Assembly (NCBI GenBank): GCA_964625865.1
Contig: CAZVEV010000145.1
Coordinates: 1-14,539 of the forward strand
Source of the DNA: CAZVEV01 sp964625865
GTDB taxonomy: Bacteria; Planctomycetota; Phycisphaerae; SM23-33
Direction: 5' to 3'
Length of the DNA stretch: 14,539 nt
Positions 8,169 to 14,361 of this stretch are shown here, one piece after another. Position 1 is the stretch's first letter; each line of letters begins with the position of its first letter. Under the pieces are notes generated by a model. It was not told the DNA's origin. It made no database searches and saw only the letters and a program-made list of their open reading frames with translations. A program made the translations under genes and the position numbers.

Positions 8169-8207
8169 AGGCCACCACGGGGCTTGTCCCCGCCGAGCCC
8201 TGATTCG
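8169..8207 (-). repeat. ACAAG-loop hairpin repeat, inverted copy
   Basis: CGGGG (8178-8182), loop CTTGT, CCCCG (8188-8192). Read on the minus strand it matches the two plus-strand copies downstream, including the flanking GACGAATCA. Confidence 0.7.
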
Positions 8208-8264
8208 TCGCTCGAAAGGTCGGTTTGGGCGGAGTCTTCGGAAGGATCTCCCGCCGGCCGCGGG

Positions 8265-8304
8265 CGCAATCATCGCCCCACGGGGACAAGCCCCGTGGTG
8301 GCGG
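8265..8304 (+). repeat. ACAAG-loop hairpin repeat, copy 2
   Basis: Perfect 8-bp stem CCACGGGG (8278-8285), loop ACAAG, CCCCGTGG (8291-8298). It is preceded by AATCATCGC, shared with the copy at 8331-8371, and followed by TGGCG. Confidence 0.75.
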
Positions 8305-8330
8305 GGAACCGTGGGCAGCGGTCGGGCTAG

Positions 8331-8371
8331 TGACGAATCATCGCTCCACCGGGACAAGCCCGGCGGTGGCG
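8331..8371 (+). repeat. ACAAG-loop hairpin repeat, copy 3
   Basis: GACGAATCATCGCTCCACC, then GGG, loop ACAAG, CCC and GGCGGTGGCG. It is a slightly diverged direct copy of the element at 8265-8304; the right arm carries about three extra bases. Confidence 0.7.
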
Positions 8372-8498
8372 TCACGGGCCAACGGGACACCCGCTCGCTA
8401 TCGCGCTGCTTACTCAAGAGGGATGCACCCGACTGGCCCGCACCCACCTACGCATTATCCGGATGTTCCCCTTTTCTGGCCGCTCCGGCCCCGACCAC

Positions 8499-8527
8499 GG
8501 AACGAAAACCGCACCTCGCCCGTCTAA
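8499..8527 (+). promoter_or_regulatory. ECF-type promoter for the sigma-factor gene
   Basis: GGAAC (8499-8503) and GTCTAA (8522-8527) are 18 nt apart. The RpoE-type consensus is GGAACTT-N16-GTCTAA, which has the same 18-nt distance from GGAAC, so the core elements and spacing match. The site is about 80 bp ahead of an ECF sigma gene. Such genes are often self-activated, so autoregulation is the natural reading. It is a sequence match only. Confidence 0.55.
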
Positions 8528-8533
8528 CCAAAC

Positions 8534-8560
8534 GGAAACCGAATCGGTTTTCCCGGGAAA
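8534..8560. promoter_or_regulatory. Overlapping inverted repeats in the sigma-gene leader
   Basis: GGAAACCGA (8534-8542) pairs with TCGGTTTTCC (8544-8553) with one bulged base, and TTTCCCGGGAAA (8549-8560) is a perfect 12-bp palindrome sharing bases with it. They sit just downstream of the predicted -10, about where the transcript begins. They may be an operator or two mutually exclusive RNA hairpins. Confidence 0.4.
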
Positions 8561-8607
8561 TACGGCGGTTGGTGGAACATATACAGATAGAGGCATCGGT
8601 CGGTTCG

Positions 8608-11600
8608 ATGAGCGAGACGGAAACGATGGCAACCGAGATGCGAAGCGACGGGCAATTACTGGCGCAGGTAGCAGCAGACGAATCGCAGCGCTGCTTCGAA
8701 GAGCTTCTGGGTCGGCACGGGCAGATGGTCTTCAACGTCTGTGCCCGTTTCCTGGGCCCCGGCGAGGACGCCAGGGACGCCGCCCAGGCGGTCTTTCTCA
8801 CGTTGTGGCGCAAGGCGCGGTCGCTGAGGGACCGGGCATCGGTGGCCGCATGGCTGCATCACGTGGCCAGGAATGTCGCCAGGAATGCAGGACGGGCGCG
8901 GGCCCTGCGCAAGACGCGTGAGCGAGAGGCAGTGGCGATGGCAGAACAACGACGCAACGGGCACGGACAGTGGGAGCAAATCAAGGACGTGGTCGATGAT
9001 GAACTGGACGCCCTCGACGAGAAGTACCGCCTGCCGATCCTGCTGTTCCACCTGGAAGGCCGATCGCTGGAAGAAACCGCTGCGCTACTGGGAATCAAGG
9101 CCTCGACGGTCGGAACCCGGCTCAGCCGGGGGCGAAAACTACTGAAGGACCGTCTGGTGCGGCGGGGCGCGGTGGTCTCGGTTGTCGCCCTGGCCGGGAT
9201 GCTCACCGAACAGGCGTCACTGGCGGCCGTCCCGGCGGCGATGGCGGCAACGACAGTTAAGGCCGCGACCGTTATCGCGGCCGGGCACGCGGCGGCCGGA
9301 GGACTCGTCTCCGCCCAGGCGGCCGCATTGACACAAGGAGCACTCACCATGCTGACCGTAGCGAAGATCAAGGGTGTCGCCGCAGTTATTGCCGCGGCCG
9401 TCGTCGTCACAGGCAGCGGCGTGGCGGTGTATCAGGCCGCGGCCAAGCCCACACCGAAGCCGGCCGCCGACACAGCGCAGATCACGTCGCTGGACGTTAC
9501 GAGCATCAGCTACTTCGGCGGGGCGACCACGAAGGTCTCCATCCGCGGGGGCCGGGCGACCGTCGCGATCACCGGTCCGAAGGGCATCGGCCGCGCGGCG
9601 CCCGCCCCGGCAACCGTCACGCTCAACGCCGAGCACAAGCGGCTTCTGGGCGAGGTGGCGGCCCTCATCGTCAAGGGCACGCTGTGGAACCAGACCGACC
9701 TGAAACCGAAGCAGGTGGTCCACGACGGCGGGGAGACGCGGTACACGTTCACGGTCGGCGACAACCGGGGCAGCTTCAGGCTGATCAACGTCAACCCGGA
9801 GCACCTGCGCCCGTTCGTGAAGAAGACCAGTGAACTGATCACCTCCCTGAAGGCCTCGGCACGCGGCGTCACGCCCAAGACGGGCGTCACGAGGAACCTG
9901 GCGATGACGGTGGCCCAGACGAAAGGCACGTTTCGCCCGGGCGAGGCGCCGGCGTTTACGGTTCGGTGGAAGAACGTCTCGAGCAAGCTGTTCGGCAGGT
10001 ACTTCTGCCTGAACTACTATCAGTGCAGCGGCCGCGACGGGTGGCGAATGACGTTCACCGACACGAAGACCGGCAAGACGTGGACGGCCGCGCTCAGACG
10101 CAAGGACCCCACCCACGCCACGCCGAACGTGGGGCCGTGCGGGCTCAAGCCCGGGCAGATCACGGGCACGAGCATCGCCTTCAACGACGCGTTCGCCCTG
10201 CACCCGGACGCCAAAGGCGGCAAGGGCCCGCCGATCCTCGCCACGCAACTGCCCCCCGGGCGATACACCTTCACGCTGTCGATCGCCTTCACGAAGGACC
10301 CGAACACCTCCCTCAACTACGCGTTCTGGATCGGAACGATTACCGCGCCGCCCGTGCCGTTCGAGATCGCCTCAAAGGACGCTGCTGTCCCAGGCAAAGA
10401 CGATCCCGTGAGCGCTCGGCGAATGGCTAAGCTGAAAGACAATCTCGACACGTTCCGACTCGACCTGGCCTATGCGGTTCGAAAAGGCGACAGGGAAATG
10501 CAGCATGTTTACCTGCACGTTGAGGACATGCCGGATCTGAGGCTCGGGCGAAAGAGCTTCCGGCAGTTCCGGATCACGTGCGACGACGCGGCTCGGATTG
10601 TCGACGGGTTGGCCGGACGCGGCTTCCTGAGAACATGCAAGGAGACCGGGGCGTTCGGTCTGGTCGACCTCGATGCCCCGACTCCCGGCGGCATACTGAG
10701 GGTCCACCGGACCAAGCACGAGGGGTACTATGTGATTCTTGATGGCAGGAAAGGGAATCACGCGGCGCTTGCCACCCTCCGCGACATCCTCCAAGGCGAC
10801 GCCGCCCGCGCGATGGATCAGGTGTATCGCTTGGCACGGGCCGCCGCCGCGAACCGGTCCAAGCCCGTCCGCGTGGGAGACATCGGCTTCCAAGTGCTGT
10901 GTCCGGCCAAGTTGCCCGTGCTTTGGGGCAAGGGGGGGCACAAGTTCAAGATCGCCCTGCGGATCATCAACTACGGCAAGACAGACCGCTGGTTCGCAGA
11001 TGGGTTCCTGAGATTTACCGTCAAGGATGCCGCCGGCAAGGTCATGGAGGGCATCTCCGGCGCCGTGGACGGAACTCGGGGCTTGGAGGTAATCCGTGTG
11101 GCGCCCAAGAGCAGTGCAACGATTGACGTGCCCGCGATCTTGTCCGCCCCCGTGCGGGGCAACCGGAAGGGCCTCTGGGCATCGCTGCGTATCTCCGAAC
11201 CTACCAGCCCCGGGATGACCACCTCATACGATCTAGCCCCCGGCACGTATACGTTGAGCGTGACGTACAACTATGATAACCCGGTGGTCCAAGCTGCTTG
11301 GGCCAAGAAGCTCAGGGACATGGGGAAGGTGAACGTGGCAGCCGACACGCCGCTGTGGACCGGCAAGGTGACGACCGCGCCGGTCGCGTTTACCCTCGCC
11401 CCGGCGGGCGGCGCGAAGGCCTCCAAGCCCGCTGCGCCCCCGGCGGGAGGGCGGTCGACACCGGTGAAAAAGGAAGAAGTGCTCACATTCAGACGGTTGG
11501 AAGTGATTGAACCGGATGCGCTCTACTCCCCCGGCAAGGCCGCCTTCTTCGTATGCCGGAACCAGGAAGAAATGAAACGGCTGCCGTGGTGTTGGGCAGA

Positions 11601-12804
11601 GGAGATACGGCTGACTGAAAAGGAAGCCGAGCGGCTCAAGACGCGCTGGATTGCGTCCCTCAAGATCGATTTCAAAAAGGACATGGTCCTGGCGGCGTTC
11701 AAGGGCAAGTCCCCGCCCCAGGATTACCGTATTCAGAACGTTGCCGTCCGCAATCAAACGGTCAGGGTAGACATTCAATCCAAGAAGGCCGTCTTGGCCA
11801 ATGGTAAGCGTCCCATAACATATCCCTACGACCTCGTCGCCTGCCAGCGCCGCGATCTGCCGGTGGTGTTCTACCTGAATGGGACAAAGGTGGCGGAGGT
11901 GCCGTTCGTGAGTGCCTCAAAGGCCGCCGCACAGCCCGGAACGAACCGCTCGAAACCCGTCCGCGTGGGGGACATCGGCTTCGAGGCAGTCTGTCCGCCC
12001 ACGCTACCGGTTGCTCGGCGCAATCAGGAGCACAAGTTCAACATCGCCCTGCGGATCACCAACCACGGCAAGACAGACCGCTGGTTCGGCGATCAGGGGT
12101 TGACCCTTACTATCAAGGACGCAGCCGGCAAGGTCATGCGGGGCTCCGGCGGGATGGACAGGCCTCGAGGCTGGAGCGTGATTCGCGTGGCGCCCGGGGG
12201 CAGTGCAGCGATTGACATGCCCGCGGTCCTGCTGCCTTCACGACACAAGAACGTCAGCGGGCTGCGCATCACCCCGACCACCGGGGGGTGGCTCGTCTAC
12301 GGGCTGACGCCGGGTGCGTATACGTTGAGCCTGACGTACAAGAACGATCGCCGGACGCTCGGGGCCTCTCTGGCCAAGTGGGTCAAGGACAAGCAGAAGG
12401 TAGACGTGGCGGCCGATACGCCGCTGTGGACGGGCAAGGTGACCACCGCGCCGATCGCGTTCACGATAGGGCCGGCAGGCGGGGCCAAGGCCTCACAGAA
12501 GGCCACAGCCCCCGACGCGGTGGCTGGAACGGCAAATGCCACCCCCCCCGTTATACTCGAAGGACGCATTGTCAAGACGCTTGGCGGCAGCAAGTACTAT
12601 TACTATGACGTCGAGGTGATCAAGGTCATCAAGAACTCACCGGGAGTGAAGTTGTATGCTCCTCTAAGAGTCGCCAGAGTCAATCACGCGACTCAACCCA
12701 GGTTGAACAAGACATATATCCTCGACCTTGACTACTACAATCCCGCCCGTCCGGAGGTCGGCCTGAAGATAGTATCACTCAAAGAAAAGGGTCCATCCGG
12801 ATAG
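8608..12804 (+). CDS. ECF sigma factor fused to a membrane helix and large extracytoplasmic region
   Basis: A 1398-residue protein predicted to hold a sigma factor in the cytoplasm, tied to an outside sensor. Sigma region 2 is at about 29-98 (DARDAAQAVFLTLWRKARSL, AAWLHHVARNVARN) and sigma region 4 at about 128-182 (RLPILLFHLEGRSLEETAAL, then STVGTRLSRGRKLLKDRL, a helix-turn-helix). An Ala-rich linker (185-247) follows, then one membrane helix (about 254-276). Residues 291-1398 are modular: a domain at about 291-425, an Ig-like segment at 431-587, an unknown module at 600-748, repeat module A (749-939), a PrcB-like domain (about 1020-1100), repeat module B (1113-1296) and a small C-terminal module (about 1310-1398). 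Start choice is uncertain: ATGs at 8608, 8626 and 8638 are all in frame and none has a strong ribosome site. Long C-terminal fusions of ECF factors are known in planctomycetes. The C-terminal ligand is unknown. Confidence 0.88.
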   Translation: MSETETMATEMRSDGQLLAQVAADESQRCFEELLGRHGQMVFNVCARFLGPGEDARDAAQAVFLTLWRKARSLRDRASVAAWLHHVARNVARNAGRARALRKTREREAVAMAEQRRNGHGQWEQIKDVVDDELDALDEKYRLPILLFHLEGRSLEETAALLGIKASTVGTRLSRGRKLLKDRLVRRGAVVSVVALAGMLTEQASLAAVPAAMAATTVKAATVIAAGHAAAGGLVSAQAAALTQGALTMLTVAKIKGVAAVIAAAVVVTGSGVAVYQAAAKPTPKPAADTAQITSLDVTSISYFGGATTKVSIRGGRATVAITGPKGIGRAAPAPATVTLNAEHKRLLGEVAALIVKGTLWNQTDLKPKQVVHDGGETRYTFTVGDNRGSFRLINVNPEHLRPFVKKTSELITSLKASARGVTPKTGVTRNLAMTVAQTKGTFRPGEAPAFTVRWKNVSSKLFGRYFCLNYYQCSGRDGWRMTFTDTKTGKTWTAALRRKDPTHATPNVGPCGLKPGQITGTSIAFNDAFALHPDAKGGKGPPILATQLPPGRYTFTLSIAFTKDPNTSLNYAFWIGTITAPPVPFEIASKDAAVPGKDDPVSARRMAKLKDNLDTFRLDLAYAVRKGDREMQHVYLHVEDMPDLRLGRKSFRQFRITCDDAARIVDGLAGRGFLRTCKETGAFGLVDLDAPTPGGILRVHRTKHEGYYVILDGRKGNHAALATLRDILQGDAARAMDQVYRLARAAAANRSKPVRVGDIGFQVLCPAKLPVLWGKGGHKFKIALRIINYGKTDRWFADGFLRFTVKDAAGKVMEGISGAVDGTRGLEVIRVAPKSSATIDVPAILSAPVRGNRKGLWASLRISEPTSPGMTTSYDLAPGTYTLSVTYNYDNPVVQAAWAKKLRDMGKVNVAADTPLWTGKVTTAPVAFTLAPAGGAKASKPAAPPAGGRSTPVKKEEVLTFRRLEVIEPDALYSPGKAAFFVCRNQEEMKRLPWCWAEEIRLTEKEAERLKTRWIASLKIDFKKDMVLAAFKGKSPPQDYRIQNVAVRNQTVRVDIQSKKAVLANGKRPITYPYDLVACQRRDLPVVFYLNGTKVAEVPFVSASKAAAQPGTNRSKPVRVGDIGFEAVCPPTLPVARRNQEHKFNIALRITNHGKTDRWFGDQGLTLTIKDAAGKVMRGSGGMDRPRGWSVIRVAPGGSAAIDMPAVLLPSRHKNVSGLRITPTTGGWLVYGLTPGAYTLSLTYKNDRRTLGASLAKWVKDKQKVDVAADTPLWTGKVTTAPIAFTIGPAGGAKASQKATAPDAVAGTANATPPVILEGRIVKTLGGSKYYYYDVEVIKVIKNSPGVKLYAPLRVARVNHATQPRLNKTYILDLDYYNPARPEVGLKIVSLKEKGPSG
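9335..9351 (+). promoter_or_regulatory. Internal Shine-Dalgarno and in-frame ATG before the membrane helix
   Basis: AAGGAG (9335-9340) is 8 nt before an in-frame ATG (9349-9351, Met248). This is a far better ribosome site than any at the annotated gene start. Initiation here would give a 1151-residue protein beginning MLTVAKIKGVAAVIAAAVVV, a signal-anchor, without the sigma domains. Confidence 0.45.
10852..11424 (+). repeat. Internal duplicated module A of the sigma fusion
   Basis: Codes for residues 749-939, from NRSKPVRVGDIGF to FTLAPAGGAKAS. It matches module B (11944-12495) along its length, with shared blocks NRSKPVRVGDIGF, HKF.IALRI.N.GKTDRWF, KDAAGKVM, and AADTPLWTGKVTTAP near the end. 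The fold is probably Ig-like: it has alternating beta strands and a PGTYTLSVTY strand. Confidence 0.85.
11944..12495 (+). repeat. Internal duplicated module B of the sigma fusion
   Basis: Codes for residues 1113-1296, the second copy of the module at 10852-11424. Several stretches are nearly identical at nucleotide level as well (for example around CCCGTCCGCGTGGG), so the duplication looks fairly recent or kept similar by conversion. The PrcB-like segment lies between the two copies. Confidence 0.85.
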
Positions 12805-12865
12805 TGCGCAGGTCGCATGGGCGTCTCGTCCGGTCAGGGACGATGCGACAATAGCCCAGCGCCAC

Positions 12866-12906
12866 GCGGCGTCCCGGCTGACGCGTCTGAAGCCCTCTGG
12901 CCGCCC
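12866..12906 (+). repeat. 41-bp dispersed repeat, copy 2
   Basis: Direct copy of 8073-8113 with two C/T differences. Its last bases form the left arm of the hairpin at 12903-12933. Confidence 0.85.
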
Positions 12907-12933
12907 ACGGACGCCTCGCGCCGTGCCGTGGGC
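12903..12933 (+). other. Strong hairpin (8-bp perfect stem)
   Basis: GCCCACGG (12903-12910) pairs perfectly with CCGTGGGC (12926-12933) across a 15-nt loop. No T-tract follows. Confidence 0.55.
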
Positions 12934-12937
12934 CAAC

Positions 12938-12984
12938 GCGAAGGGGCAACCACGTCTGGCCCCTCTGCGTGGCGGCCCCTTCGC
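12938..12984 (+). other. Long two-step hairpin
   Basis: GCGAAGGGGC (12938-12947) pairs perfectly with GCCCCTTCGC (12975-12984). Inside, after an AA/CG internal loop, CCACG (12950-12954) pairs with CGTGG (12968-12972) around a 13-nt loop. The 15 pairs, nearly all G-C, are unlikely by chance. No U-run follows, so it is not a simple terminator. Confidence 0.6.
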
Positions 12985-13047
12985 CTCAAGCCACGCCGCC
13001 GGCCTGAGCGAAGTCGAGCAGTAGACAGACGTTACGGGCGTTTGAAG

Positions 13048-13071
13048 AAATCGCCGCTCGTGGCGGTTTTT
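13048..13071 (+). terminator. Rho-independent terminator
   Basis: AAATCGCC (13048-13055) pairs with GGCGGTTT (13062-13069), with one G-T pair, around the loop GCTCGT, and runs into TTTTT (13067-13071) then CTCTT. It would end transcripts coming from the sigma gene. Confidence 0.75.
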
Positions 13072-13074
13072 CTC

Positions 13075-13103
13075 TTGCAAAGATCGCGGCGACGTGGTAT
13101 CCT
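13075..13103 (+). promoter_or_regulatory. Sigma70-like promoter just left of the IS element
   Basis: TTGCAA (13075-13080), a 17-nt spacer and TATCCT (13098-13103). It lies directly after the terminator, as expected for the start of a new transcription unit. The start point would be near 13110, exactly at the IS insertion site. Confidence 0.45.
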
Positions 13104-13111
13104 CGTCGCTA

Positions 13112-13139
13112 GTGTACCGTCATTTTTGAATAATTGGGT
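13112..13139 (+). repeat. Left terminal inverted repeat of the IS630 element
   Basis: Begins GTGTACCGTCATT and ends TTGAATAATTGGGT. It matches the complement of 14332-14359 at 26 of 28 positions. Confidence 0.93.
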
Positions 13140-13212
13140 GTGGGCTGTTTAGCCGATCTCTCCTGTAAGGGCGCACGGATGCGTCTGAGGCCCAGAGCAC
13201 GGAGAGAGACCC

Positions 13213-13680
13213 ATGGCCAAACACTATGTCGTACGACTGACCACCGAGGAAAGAGACCACCTGAGACAACTTCTTGGCCAAAAGCGTCTGGCGGCCCAGA
13301 AACGCAGGCGGGCTCAGATTCTCTTGAAAGCCGACACGGGCCCCGCGGGGCCGGCGTGGACCGACAGGCGTATCGCCGAGGCGTTCGACGTCAGCATCGT
13401 CACCGTCGAGAACGTTCGCAAGCGCTGTGTGCTGGAGGGTCTGGACAGAGCCATCCAACGCAAGAAGCAATGCCGCCCGTCGCGTCAGGTCGTTCTCGAC
13501 GGCGAGAAGGAGGCACAGTTGGTGGCCCTCTGTTGCTCGGAGGTACCGGCCGGCCGGGGCCGTTGGACTCTCCGTATGCTGGCCGACAAGTTGGTGGAAC
13601 TGAAGATCGTCGACAGCATCTCCCACGAGACGGTCCGACAGACGCTCAAAAAAACGAATTGCAGCCTTGGCGACGCGTGA
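13213..13680 (+). CDS. IS630 transposase, first frame (DNA-binding part)
   Basis: A 155-codon frame with GGAG 8 nt before the ATG. Residues about 10-95 form the helix-turn-helix region typical of the family (TTEERDHLRQLLGQKRLAAQ, RRIAEAFDVSIVTVENVRKR) that binds the terminal repeats. The normal family sequence continues to HETVRQTLKK at 147; after the run of A the frame drifts into seven or eight unrelated residues (TNCSLGDA) and stops. Alone it would be a DNA-binding protein without a catalytic domain, possibly an inhibitor of transposition. Confidence 0.85.
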   Translation: MAKHYVVRLTTEERDHLRQLLGQKRLAAQKRRRAQILLKADTGPAGPAWTDRRIAEAFDVSIVTVENVRKRCVLEGLDRAIQRKKQCRPSRQVVLDGEKEAQLVALCCSEVPAGRGRWTLRMLADKLVELKIVDSISHETVRQTLKKTNCSLGDA

Positions 13681-14351
13681 TGTGGTGCATTCCACCGGGT
13701 CAAAGCGCGGAGTTCGTTTGCGCTATGGAGACGGTATTGGACGTGTATCGCCGGCCGTATGATCCGAACTATCCGGTGGTGTGCATGGACGAAACGAACA
13801 AGCAGTTGGTGGCCGAAACACGCACGCCGTTGCCGCCGAAACCGGGTGAGCCTGAGCGGTACGACTATGAGTACCAACGCAACGGCACGGCCAACATCTT
13901 TCTGTTCACCGAGCCGCTGGCCGGCTGGCGTCGAGTGGCCGTAACGGACCGACGCACCAAGGTGGACTGGGCTCTGCAAGTTCGCCAGTTGTTGGACGTG
14001 AATTACCCGGACGCCACGCGGGTGACGTTGGTCTCAGATAATCTCAACACGCACACGTGTGCGTCACTGTACGAAGCGTTCGAGCCGGCCGAAGCCCGTC
14101 GCCTGATGGCACGGCTTGACATGGTCCATACGCCGAAGCACGGCAGTTGGCTGAACATCGCGGAGATCGAATTGAACGTGCTCTCGCGACAGTGCTTCTG
14201 CCAAGTCATTGGCGACAGGGCCAAACTGACGCAGGAGATCGCTGCCTGGCAAGCGGATCGCAACATCAGCCAAACCGGCGTCGATTGGCAATTCACCACC
14301 CCCGACGCCCGCATCAAGCTCAAGCGGCTATACCCAATTATTCAAGAATGA
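13213..14351 (+). CDS. IS630 transposase, full product by -1 frameshift
   Basis: Joining the first frame at Lys147 to the -1 frame from 13653 gives about 379 residues that read as one standard IS630 transposase: QTLKK followed by NELQPWRRVMWCIPPGQSAE. The catalytic DDE residues are visible in VVCMDE (Asp193 of the joined product), VSDNLNTHT (Asp276) and WLNIAEIELNVLSRQ (Glu, about 318). TANIFLFTEPLAGW and DWQFTTPDARIKLKRLYP are also family hallmarks. The second frame has no good start of its own near the junction (an ATG at 13680 lacks a clear ribosome site and would lose the junction residues). The last codons and the stop lie inside the right terminal repeat. Confidence 0.85.
13648..13654 (+). 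promoter_or_regulatory. A7 slippery site in the transposase gene
   Basis: Seven consecutive A where the two frames meet. A -1 slip of the Lys codon at 13651-13653 re-pairs perfectly with AAA and restores the family sequence. Transcript slippage on the A-run would do the same. A plain inactivating mutation is the alternative. Confidence 0.65.
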
Positions 14352-14359
14352 CGGCACAC
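14332..14359 (-). repeat. Right terminal inverted repeat of the IS630 element
   Basis: Begins ACCCAATTATTCAAG and ends ATGACGGCACAC. It is the inverse of 13112-13139 with two mismatches and contains the transposase stop codon (14349-14351). Confidence 0.93.
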
Positions 14360-14361
14360 TA

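Larger units (their letters stand above)
7994..8607. other. Repeat-rich intergenic region without a gene
   Basis: The 614 bp between the PEP-CTERM gene and the sigma gene have no convincing coding region. They hold one copy of a 41-bp repeat (8073-8113), three copies of an ACAAG-loop hairpin element (8169-8207, 8265-8304, 8331-8371), an ECF-type promoter match (8499-8527) and overlapping palindromes (8534-8560). The sigma frame is open back to 8311, but that part lies across the repeats and resembles no protein I know. Confidence 0.7.
12805..13111. other. Non-coding region between sigma gene and IS element
   Basis: About 307 bp without a credible gene. In order it holds the second 41-bp repeat (12866-12906), hairpins at 12903-12933 and 12938-12984, a terminator (13048-13071) and a promoter (13075-13103). 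It may be a structured 3' untranslated region or a small non-coding RNA locus. Confidence 0.6.
13110..14361 (+). mobile_element. Complete IS630-family insertion sequence with TA target duplication
   Basis: The element spans 13112-14359 (1248 bp) and is flanked by TA (13110-13111 and 14360-14361), the usual IS630/Tc1 target duplication, within CTAG at the left and right. The termini are 28-bp inverted repeats with two mismatches. It holds one transposase gene in two overlapping frames. Both ends and all catalytic motifs are present, so it may be active or only recently arrived. Confidence 0.93.

Noticed and set aside
7733..8289. Minus-strand frames over the repeat region after the PEP-CTERM gene
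   Set aside because: They run over dispersed repeats and the 3' end of the PEP-CTERM gene. Similar translated fragments at 12860-12906 come from the shared 41-bp repeat, not from a protein family.
8169..8371. CRISPR array
   Set aside because: Only three diverged copies, one inverted, with unequal spacing and no unique spacers of regular length.
8574..8601. Second GGAAC with a downstream GGTC as another ECF promoter
   Set aside because: The spacing is off and it would start transcription at or inside the first codons. The site at 8499-8527 is much better.
8311..8607. N-terminal extension of the sigma fusion
   Set aside because: The frame is open but crosses dispersed repeats and the predicted promoter. 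The sequence has no sigma-like features, so the start at 8608 is preferred.
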